Assembly: GCA_904419785.1 (NCBI GenBank)
Contig: CAJFSY010000016.1
Coordinates: 1-38,221, forward strand
Reading direction: 5' to 3'
Source of the DNA: an uncultured Neglectibacter sp.
GTDB lineage: Bacteria > Bacillota > Clostridia > Oscillospirales > Acutalibacteraceae
Length of the DNA stretch: 38,221 nt
The position numbers were made by a program, and so were the translations under genes. The notes beneath the pieces were generated by a model. It was not told where the DNA came from. It saw nothing but the letters and a program-made list of their open reading frames with translations, and did no database searches. Of this stretch, positions 22,807 to 29,598 are shown in pieces. The stretch's first letter is position 1, and every line of letters starts with the position of its first letter.

Positions 22807-24234
22807 ATGAAAGTTCTGTTTTGCGCCAGTGAAGCTCTGCCTTTTTCTGCCACTGGCGGTTTAGCCGATGTGGCTGGTTCTTTGCCTCAGGCATTGCGGG
22901 CCCGCCTTGTGGGCTGCCGGATCGTTGTTCCCCTGTATGATGGTATCCCTCAGGAATTGCGGGATCAGATGCATTTTGTCACCAGCATCAGTGTGCCGGT
23001 GGCTTGGCGGCGGCAGTATTGCGGTATCTTTGAGGCGAAAGTAAACAATGTCATTTACTATCTCATTGATAACCAGTATTACTTTAAGCGCAGCGGCATC
23101 TACGGCCACTTTGACGACGCGGAGCGTTTCGCGTTTTTCTCCCGGGCCATTTTGGAGATGCTTCCCTATATCGATTTCAAACCCGACATTATCCATACCA
23201 ACGACTGGCAGACAGCTTTGGTGCCGGTGTATTATCGGTTGTTCTATGCCAATAACGAGTGGTATTCCGGTATCAAAACCTTGTTTACCATTCACAACAT
23301 CCAGTATCAGGGGCAGTATGGCAAAGAGATTTTGGAAGATGTGTTCGGCATCCCCAATTATGAGAGCCAGCTGTTGGAATATGACAAGTGCGTCAACTTG
23401 ATGAAAGGCGCTATCGAGTGTGCCAACTGGGTGTCTACTGTAAGCCCCACCTATGCCCAAGAGATTTTGGACCCTTGGTTCGCTCATAAACTGGACCCCA
23501 TCCTGCGGGAGCGCAGCTGGAAGCTTTCCGGTATTTTGAATGGCATCGATACTGTGAATTATGATCCTGCTACCGACCCCAATATCTATGCCCATTATTC
23601 CCAGCAAGACCGTTCGGGAAAAGCTGAGAACAAACAAAAGCTGCAAGAGCGGCTGTGCATCGAAGTGAATCCCGACGTGCCTTTGGTGGGCATGGTCACA
23701 CGGTTGGTGTCTCATAAGGGGCTGGACCTGGTGAAAGAGGGCATCGACAATGTGATGGAATATTCCAACGCTCAGTTTGTGGTGCTTGGCAGCGGCGATT
23801 TGGAATATGAAAATTACTTCAAGTGGATGCAGGAAAAATATCCCGGGCGGTTCGTTATGTGCTTGGGCTTTGTGCCGGAGCTTTCCCGGAAAATTTACGC
23901 AGGCTCGGATATTTTCCTGATGCCTTCTAAGAGCGAGCCTTGCGGGTTATCCCAGATGATCGCCTTGCGGTATGGTTCCATTCCGGTGGTGCGCGAGACC
24001 GGCGGCCTGAAAGATTCCATTACCGACAGCGGCGACGGCCAGGGCAACGGCTTCACCTTTAAAACATACAATACTGGGGATATGCTCCATTCTTTGCATC
24101 GGGCTATTTACGCCTATAATGCCGATAAGGAAGGCTGGGGCGTTCTGGTAGACCGGGCTATGGGCTGTGATAATAGCTGGGGCAAGTCCGCGAATGAATA
24201 TATCCGTCTTTACAAAGATATTTTGAAAGGCTGA
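22807..24234 (+). CDS. glgA: Glycogen synthase (ADP-glucose type, GT5)
   Basis: 475 residues. GlgA extends alpha-1,4-glucan from ADP-glucose. N-terminal Rossmann domain: FCASEALPFSATGGLADVAGSLP. The usual K-T/V-G-G-L loop reads ATGGL here, so the lysine that contacts ADP-glucose in E. coli GlgA is replaced by alanine, a variant I believe is common in Firmicutes. C-terminal domain: LVSHKGLDL and PSKSEPCGLSQMIALRYGSIPVVRETGGL, with the GT-B donor-site glutamate. It lies 107 bp after glgD, within the same operon, and is followed by a strong terminator. Confidence 0.95.
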   Translation: MKVLFCASEALPFSATGGLADVAGSLPQALRARLVGCRIVVPLYDGIPQELRDQMHFVTSISVPVAWRRQYCGIFEAKVNNVIYYLIDNQYYFKRSGIYGHFDDAERFAFFSRAILEMLPYIDFKPDIIHTNDWQTALVPVYYRLFYANNEWYSGIKTLFTIHNIQYQGQYGKEILEDVFGIPNYESQLLEYDKCVNLMKGAIECANWVSTVSPTYAQEILDPWFAHKLDPILRERSWKLSGILNGIDTVNYDPATDPNIYAHYSQQDRSGKAENKQKLQERLCIEVNPDVPLVGMVTRLVSHKGLDLVKEGIDNVMEYSNAQFVVLGSGDLEYENYFKWMQEKYPGRFVMCLGFVPELSRKIYAGSDIFLMPSKSEPCGLSQMIALRYGSIPVVRETGGLKDSITDSGDGQGNGFTFKTYNTGDMLHSLHRAIYAYNADKEGWGVLVDRAMGCDNSWGKSANEYIRLYKDILKG

Positions 24235-24258
24235 GTTTTTAGCCTGTCCTCCAATAAG

Positions 24259-24291
24259 GAGAGCTTCCCGATATGGGAGGCTCTCTTTTTT
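24259..24291 (+). terminator. Terminator of the glycogen operon
   Basis: An 11-bp stem (24259-24269 with 24275-24285, one G-U) closing on the loop GATAT is followed by a run of T. Confidence 0.92.
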
Positions 24292-24394
24292 CGCTCGGCC
24301 GGAAAGAAATTTGTAAGAACCCTAAGAATGGTTGAAAATACTGGAAAAACTGTGATCTGTTAAAAAAGCAGCGGCGGGGATAAGTCACTTTTTG

Positions 24395-24423
24395 TTGTGC
24401 CTGGGTGGGATTCGTGGTATAAT
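24395..24423 (+). promoter_or_regulatory. Promoter for the polymerase-like pair
   Basis: TTGTGC (24395-24400), a 17-bp spacer and a perfect TATAAT (24418-24423) with an extended TGG just before the -10. The leader to the ATG at 24563 is ~135 nt. Confidence 0.75.
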
Positions 24424-24562
24424 AGCAAAAACATGGAACGTAAGCCCCAAGCAATTTTTTCCAGATTTTGGGAAATTTACTGGCGGGCGCTGTATCCCTA
24501 AAAAATGGAAATATCCTTGTGGCTGGATGTTTCCCAACGCTTTACAAAGGAATCCTTTGCTT

Positions 24563-26113
24563 ATGATACAAACCACTTGGAAAGAGAAACTGGCATTCCC
24601 AGTAGGAGAAGTCATGGCGGCTCTTTTGGCAGTGCAGCCCCTGCTGGATGTGCTTTCGTATTTTATGGGCCAGGCGGAAGCTACCTGGCTGACCACGGCT
24701 TTGCGGACCATACTGCTGCTGGCCGTGTGTCTTTATGGCTTTGCCATTACGGAAAACCGCCGGGCATATTATGCCATGTATGGTGTGGTAGGCGTTTTTT
24801 GGCTGCTGCATATGGCCAATAGCTTTCGTTTGGGGTATCAAGACCCTGTGGGTGATGCGGCGGAATATTTAAAATTGGTGCAATTCCCCCTGTGGACCTT
24901 ATCGTTTGTGACGTTTTTCCGGCAGCGGAAGAACTTGGATTACCGTGTGGCGGGCATGTTGGCGGCGAATTTTGGCATCATACTGCTTGTGATCGCTTTG
25001 TCTTATGTTGTGGGAAAACCCGTCTATACCTACGATTATCCCGACCGCAACGTGTTTATCGGGATTTTAGGCTGGTTTGGCGTGGCCAATTCCCAAAGTT
25101 CTATTTTGACGCTGCTTGTTCCGCCTTTGCTGTTGTGGGGGCTGAGAAGCCGGCGGCTGTGGCAGTTTTGTCTGTGCTGTTTGGCGGGGTTTGGGCTGTT
25201 GTATTTTACCGGAACCCGCCTGACGTATTATGGAGCGATTTTAATTGCCGGCGCGTTTTTGGTTCTGTTGGTGTTGCGGCGGCAGCAGCTGTTGTTCTGT
25301 ATCCCTTTGTGCGTGGCGCTGGTTGCGTTGATCGTGTTTCGCGGGGCGTCTCCTATGGCGGAGCGTCAAGGGTTAACGGCGGATTCTTACTCGATCTATC
25401 AGGAAAAAGCCGACGCGATCTTGGGGGAAGATAAGGACTACGTTTATAAAGAAGGGGAAGAGATCCCTCCGGAGATTTTGGAAAAGATCACCCGTGTGTA
25501 CACGGAGGTCTATGATAAACCCGGGCTTTACGGGGCTACGCTGTTAGAGGACTTGATTGACGAGTTCGGCCTGGAAGCGGTTATGGAACAGTATAATTAC
25601 GCTACCGACCCTCAAACTCTATATAACACCCGTGTGAAAAAGCTGACCGCCATGGAAATGGTTTGGCAGAAACAAGATTTTATTACCAAATTGGTAGGCG
25701 TTGAGTATGCCCAATGCCATGTGGGAAGCCATATTTATGACCCGGAAAACGATCTGCCGGCCCTTCTGTATTATTATGGCTATGTGGGTGTAGCGCTGTA
25801 TGGGTTATTTGTGCTGTACTTCTTTGGGGCTTGTATCAAAGGTCTGGTCAAAAATTGGCAACGCGTGCTCTGTGTGGAGTTTGGCGTGCCGGCCATTATG
25901 TTCGCCTTGATGTTGGGCGGCGCTCAATTTTCGGGCCAAGTGCTGCGCAAGCCCAGCGTAACGGTTTATGGCTCTGTGGCGGCGGCACTATTGTATGTAT
26001 ATTTGCACTCGACCAGAGGGACAGCTTGGACTTTGGGCGCAGGGGACAGGTTTATTGAACGGCGGGGAAAAAGGAATGGGAAATGGAGCGGTTACCAAGG
26101 GGGAAAGCTATGA
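24563..26113 (+). CDS. O-antigen polymerase/ligase-like (Wzy/WaaL-type) membrane protein, copy 1
   Basis: 516 residues with about 11 membrane helices and one large extracytoplasmic loop (about residues 260-390) between helices, the layout of Wzy/WaaL polysaccharide polymerases and ligases. Shared motifs with the next gene include VQPLLDVLSYF, HMAN, GYQ, GWFGVAN and the late LRKPSVTVYG. ATG 24563 (MIQTTWKEK) follows AAAGGAA at slightly long spacing; the in-frame upstream reading begins at a TTG inside the promoter and is rejected. It would polymerise or attach a surface glycan, but no glycosyltransferase cluster is near. Stop overlaps the next start. Confidence 0.7.
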   Translation: MIQTTWKEKLAFPVGEVMAALLAVQPLLDVLSYFMGQAEATWLTTALRTILLLAVCLYGFAITENRRAYYAMYGVVGVFWLLHMANSFRLGYQDPVGDAAEYLKLVQFPLWTLSFVTFFRQRKNLDYRVAGMLAANFGIILLVIALSYVVGKPVYTYDYPDRNVFIGILGWFGVANSQSSILTLLVPPLLLWGLRSRRLWQFCLCCLAGFGLLYFTGTRLTYYGAILIAGAFLVLLVLRRQQLLFCIPLCVALVALIVFRGASPMAERQGLTADSYSIYQEKADAILGEDKDYVYKEGEEIPPEILEKITRVYTEVYDKPGLYGATLLEDLIDEFGLEAVMEQYNYATDPQTLYNTRVKKLTAMEMVWQKQDFITKLVGVEYAQCHVGSHIYDPENDLPALLYYYGYVGVALYGLFVLYFFGACIKGLVKNWQRVLCVEFGVPAIMFALMLGGAQFSGQVLRKPSVTVYGSVAAALLYVYLHSTRGTAWTLGAGDRFIERRGKRNGKWSGYQGGKL

Positions 26114-27723
26114 AACAGAAATTTCAAACCGTCAAAGACGCGATCGTGGGAAAGCTGCCTTGGATTGTAGGGGTTATCATTGTGGTGCAGCCCCTTTTGG
26201 ACGTGTTATCCTATTTTTTAGGGGAACTGGGAAACAACTCCTTGTCTACAGCCCTGCGTTTTTTGATGCTGATGGTTGTAGCTCTTTTGGGGTTTGTTGT
26301 CAGCGATAAGAAGCGGGTCTATGTGATCTTTTATGGCATCGTGGCAGTCTTTTGGATCGCGCACATGGCAAATTGCTTCCGGATCGGCTACCAGTCCATG
26401 GTGTCGGATACCGCCAATTTTATGCGCATCATGAATTTCCCTATATTTGCGCTGTCCTTCATCACGTTTTTCAAAAAAGGGGAAAAACTGCGCAAGTTTG
26501 TTTACACCGCTTTTGCCATCAATTTAGGGGAAGTGGTTTTGTTTACCGCACTGCCTTGGCTGACCGGTCACCCGGTATATACTTATGATACCCTTTATCT
26601 GGGTGTTATGGGCTGGTTCGGTGTGGCCAACGCGCAAAGCGCGATCATCGTGCTCTTGGCGCCTTTGGCCATACTTTTCGCTTGGAAAACCAAAAAGTAT
26701 CCTTTGTTTTTGGTCGCTCTGGTTTTGTCTTTCGGCTTGATGTTCGCCACGGGCACGAAATTTACCTTCTATTCGATTTTTATTGTAGCCGGGGCGTATA
26801 TCTTCCTCTTTGTGCTGAACTATCAGAAAAAAAGCCTGCGCTACGTGCTGCCGTTGCTGGGTGTGCTGGTGCTGGTAGTGGCTTTTCGCAATTATGCCCC
26901 CATGCAGCAGCGGGAAAGCCAGTCTCGATATGCTTTGAGTAATTACCAGCAGCGGATAGAGGAAACTTTGAAGAACAGCGGCGCTGATCAAGCAAGCCTG
27001 GAAGCTATGAAGCGGGAGCTGGAAGAAAGCGAGAACTCGTCCGCCTCGGGTACCTTGGGGGAGGAGATCCAGCTTCAACGGCTGCGCGACAGTTTGATGG
27101 GTGTTTATACAGACCCGGAAGTTTACGGTCCTGTGTTTGAGAACCTGTACCAGCGCTTTGGCGTTTATAACGTGATGGACGCTTATGAGTATACCTCCGA
27201 GCCTTCCATCCTTTCGGACTCTCGTGTGCGCAAGTCCATGTATGCGAAGCTTATGTGGGAAGAGAAAGATTTTCTCACCCACTTGTTCGGTTTTGAGTAT
27301 AGCGACATGGTCTATGACGGCACGATCTATGATTTGGAAAACGATTTTCCGGCTGTGTTCTATTTCTGTGGGTATATCGGGTTTGCCCTGTATATGATCT
27401 TCCTGGCTTTGTTTGCGGTAATGATTTTCAAAGCCTTCGGAGAAGATGTAGCTGCCGCTTGGAAAACACAAAACAGCAAGGGGAAACGGTCGCCTTTGCG
27501 GAAGAGTTTGTACGCTTTTGGAGGCGGTGTGCAAAGCTTTCTCACCATGGAAATGGGTGCTGTGGGCATGACTTTCCTGTTGGCTGCGATTGCCGCTCAG
27601 ATATCCGGAAACGTGCTGCGCAGACCCAACGTGACGGTGTATTTTGCCATTGCCGCTGCGTATCTCACATATCTTACCATTATAGAGCGGCGTGATCAAA
27701 AAAGAGAAAAACAAGACTGGTAA
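26110..27723 (+). CDS. O-antigen polymerase/ligase-like (Wzy/WaaL-type) membrane protein, copy 2
   Basis: 537 residues, clearly homologous to the preceding gene over its whole length (VQPLLDVLSYFLG, AVFWIAHMANCFRIGYQ, GVMGWFGVANAQS, LRRPNVTVYFAI). Like copy 1 it has many helices and a large charged loop (about 265-400), here containing a Glu/Ser-rich helical stretch. ATG 26110 overlaps the preceding TGA (ATGA), with AGGGGGAAAG upstream. The shared G-W-F-G-V-A-N and Y-T-Y-D motifs flanking the loop may be functional. Tandem duplication followed by divergence is likely; a two-subunit or two-substrate system is possible. Confidence 0.7.
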   Translation: MKQKFQTVKDAIVGKLPWIVGVIIVVQPLLDVLSYFLGELGNNSLSTALRFLMLMVVALLGFVVSDKKRVYVIFYGIVAVFWIAHMANCFRIGYQSMVSDTANFMRIMNFPIFALSFITFFKKGEKLRKFVYTAFAINLGEVVLFTALPWLTGHPVYTYDTLYLGVMGWFGVANAQSAIIVLLAPLAILFAWKTKKYPLFLVALVLSFGLMFATGTKFTFYSIFIVAGAYIFLFVLNYQKKSLRYVLPLLGVLVLVVAFRNYAPMQQRESQSRYALSNYQQRIEETLKNSGADQASLEAMKRELEESENSSASGTLGEEIQLQRLRDSLMGVYTDPEVYGPVFENLYQRFGVYNVMDAYEYTSEPSILSDSRVRKSMYAKLMWEEKDFLTHLFGFEYSDMVYDGTIYDLENDFPAVFYFCGYIGFALYMIFLALFAVMIFKAFGEDVAAAWKTQNSKGKRSPLRKSLYAFGGGVQSFLTMEMGAVGMTFLLAAIAAQISGNVLRRPNVTVYFAIAAAYLTYLTIIERRDQKREKQDW

Positions 27724-27735
27724 TTTCATATAATA

Positions 27736-27769
27736 AGAGCGGCCACATTCTTCTTGTGGCCGCTCTTTT
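27736..27769 (+). terminator. Terminator after the polymerase-like pair
   Basis: A perfect 11-bp stem AGAGCGGCCAC/GTGGCCGCTCT (27736-27746 with 27756-27766) plus T run. It may also act for the convergent gene at 27789, since A-rich bases lie on its left side. Confidence 0.92.
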
Positions 27770-27788
27770 ATGTGTAATGCTTTTTAAC

Positions 27789-28340
27789 TTATGCTTCGTT
27801 GCCGGAAGATTCACCGGAAGAAGTGGAACTGCCGGAGGCTTCCCCTCCTTGAGAACTTTGCACGCTTTGTGTTTCTGTGCTTTGTGTCTGGGTTCCTCCA
27901 GAAGTTTCCTGGGCAGCCTGCTCCTCTTCGGGAATGGCGCTTTTCCATTCTTTTGGCTTTGCTTTCTGTTTGCGCATGGCCATGGCAAGCTGATAGCCTT
28001 TCATGTCGTGCTCCATCAAATATTTCAGGTCTTTCAAAGGCACTTTATCGCCGGCCATAATTCTCGACGCGATCAGACTGCAGGTTTTCAAGATTTTCAT
28101 GGATTCGTTCAACGTATCCAGCATGTCTGCCTCAGAAGAATCCCCGTAATTTTTTTGCGCGTTAAGCTGCTGCATTTTGGTGGCGTTTTCGATCAGCGCG
28201 AGGGCTTGGCGGGAAAGGGCAAGACGGTCGTTGGATGCCTGCCCGGCTGGTGTTGAAAAGACTCCTTTGCGGTTTCCGTCGTTACGGAATAGGGAAGTGT
28301 TTTGTGCATTCCATGGATTTCCGATAGAATTGATTTTCAT
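27789..28340 (-). CDS. Unknown cytoplasmic protein with a Ser/Gln/Thr/Gly-rich tail
   Basis: 183 residues from ATG 28340, which has GAGGGGG at good spacing; ATG 28346 lies too close to it. It has no signal peptide or membrane helix. The N-terminus (MKINSIGNPWNAQ) resembles axial or flagella-associated proteins only loosely. The middle is helical (LALSRQALALIENATKMQQLNAQ, then DLKYLMEHDMKGYQLAMAMRKQ) and the last ~45 residues are low-complexity. I do not recognise the family. It stands alone, convergent with the polymerase pair. Confidence 0.65.
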   Translation of the reverse strand: MKINSIGNPWNAQNTSLFRNDGNRKGVFSTPAGQASNDRLALSRQALALIENATKMQQLNAQKNYGDSSEADMLDTLNESMKILKTCSLIASRIMAGDKVPLKDLKYLMEHDMKGYQLAMAMRKQKAKPKEWKSAIPEEEQAAQETSGGTQTQSTETQSVQSSQGGEASGSSTSSGESSGNEA

Positions 28341-28550
28341 AACCATAACCCCCTCGCTGCTGTATTTTTATTTCTTTCTATATAATTATATCGGTCAGTT
28401 TGCATTAAAATTAATAGATTGCTTTTGCGGATGGCTGCATTTTTGGAGGATAGTGAAAAAATATCTCATTTTTCTTGTTTGTGTGTTATTTTCTTTGGGG
28501 TTTGATTCGTGTATAGAAAAAATTTTTGTGAGTTTCCCTCTATTTTTTAT

Positions 28551-28579
28551 TTGACAAATTATGCGTCAAGAGATACAAT
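28551..28579 (+). promoter_or_regulatory. Promoter of the TPP-riboswitch thiT unit
   Basis: A perfect TTGACA (28551-28556), a 17-bp spacer and TACAAT (28574-28579) lie about 20 bp before the riboswitch. Confidence 0.9.
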
Positions 28580-28599
28580 AAAGGTCGAAAAATGAAATA

Positions 28600-28701
28600 A
28601 GGGGTGCCCGCTTTCAGGCGGCTGAGAGGAGCTTCGAGCTTAAACCCTTTGTCCTTCGGGGCAGGAACCTGATTCGGATAATACCGACGTAGGAAGCATT
28701 T
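28600..28701 (+). ncRNA. TPP riboswitch (THI element)
   Basis: The conserved cores are present in order: GGGGTGCCCG near the start, GGCTGAGAGGAGC, then AACCTGATTCGGATAATACC and GACGTAGGAAGCA at the end. Binding of thiamine pyrophosphate should favour the terminator at 28713-28735 and shut off thiT. Confidence 0.96.
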
Positions 28702-28712
28702 CAAAATCGTGG

Positions 28713-28735
28713 GCGGCGCATGCGCGCTGCTTTTT
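28713..28735 (+). terminator. Riboswitch-controlled terminator
   Basis: Stem GCGGCGC/GCGCTGC (28713-28719 with 28724-28730, one G-U) followed by TTTTT, starting 12 bases after the riboswitch. This is the expression platform. Confidence 0.8.
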
Positions 28736-28898
28736 CCCGGCGTGGAGAGGCAGGATCTTCTCGCGGCGGTGGAAATGTTTTTTACGCTGTTCGGAAAAGT
28801 TTCCGAGCAGCTATTTTTTGTGTGTGATAAAAAATGGCGGCGGTGCTTTTCTAACGGCTTTCATTTTTCGCGAATATATCTCGAGAGGAAGAATGAAC

Positions 28899-29543
28899 AT
28901 GAACGCTGTCTCAAAAAGAACTGTAAACCTGGTGTTGGCCGGAGTGCTTATCGCTCTGGGTACTGTATTAGGCTTTATCAAGCCTTTTGGCTCACTGCCC
29001 TATGGTGGTTCCATCACCCTGTGCTCAATGCTGCCCATCATGTTTTATGGCTATCGCTGTGGCCCTAAGTGGGGATTGGCTGCCGGTTTTGTTTTCAGTG
29101 TGTTGCAGCTGCTTTTCGGTTTAGACGCTTTGAAAGGTATTTCCGCTGTAATGGTAGTTGGCTCTATTTTGCTAGATTATCTTTTGGCTTTCACTGTGCT
29201 GGGTCTGGCAGGCATTTTCCGTGGCCGTATCAAGCATGACGCCACTGCTTTTACAGTTGGTTGTCTGGTGGCAGGTTTGTTGCGCTATTTCTGCTCGTTC
29301 CTGTCCGGATGGCTGTTGTGGGCTCAGTTTATGACTGTGACCGATATGCAGGATTTCATTGCTCAATTTATCCCTGGAATCGCAGGATCGTCAGGTACCG
29401 TGCTGGCGGTAGTTTATTCTCTGGTCTATAATGGTGTGTATATGATTCCGGAGATTTTGTTGACCTGTGTAGTGGGCTTTTTGCTGGTACAGTTTGCCGG
29501 CAAGCAGATTTTGGACAAACCCACAGAAAGAGCTACTGCTTGA
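28899..29543 (+). CDS. thiT: Thiamine ECF transporter S component ThiT
   Basis: 214 residues, six predicted helices. ThiT binds thiamine with high affinity and works with the shared ECF module. Support comes from the TPP riboswitch directly upstream and from the sequence: VLAGVLIALGTVLGFIKPFGSLPYGGSITLCSMLPIMFYGYRCGPKWGLAAGFV, the characteristic ThiT start with the S-x-x-P-I-x-x-x-(G/A)-x-x-x-G-P-K-x-G-L pattern, and the aromatic-rich R-Y-F-x-x-F-L-S-G-W segment. ATG 28899 is chosen since AGAGGAAG lies 7 nt upstream; ATG 28893 is too close. The leader from terminator to start is ~160 nt. Confidence 0.95.
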   Translation: MNAVSKRTVNLVLAGVLIALGTVLGFIKPFGSLPYGGSITLCSMLPIMFYGYRCGPKWGLAAGFVFSVLQLLFGLDALKGISAVMVVGSILLDYLLAFTVLGLAGIFRGRIKHDATAFTVGCLVAGLLRYFCSFLSGWLLWAQFMTVTDMQDFIAQFIPGIAGSSGTVLAVVYSLVYNGVYMIPEILLTCVVGFLLVQFAGKQILDKPTERATA

Positions 29544-29558
29544 AATTTTAGTTTCGCG

Positions 29559-29592
29559 AAAAAGCCTTCCAGCCAAAGCTGGAAGGCTTTTT
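29559..29592. terminator. Bidirectional terminator between thiT and the GH3 gene
   Basis: A perfect 15-bp stem (29559-29573 with 29578-29592) with A and T runs built into its ends, between convergent genes. Confidence 0.94.
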
Positions 29593-29598
29593 GTGTTT

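Noticed and set aside
28177-28554. 125-codon plus-strand ORF with hydrophobic C-terminus
   Set aside because: Half of it is antisense to the unknown protein at 27789-28340, the hydrophobic end comes from AT-rich intergenic DNA, and there is no RBS.
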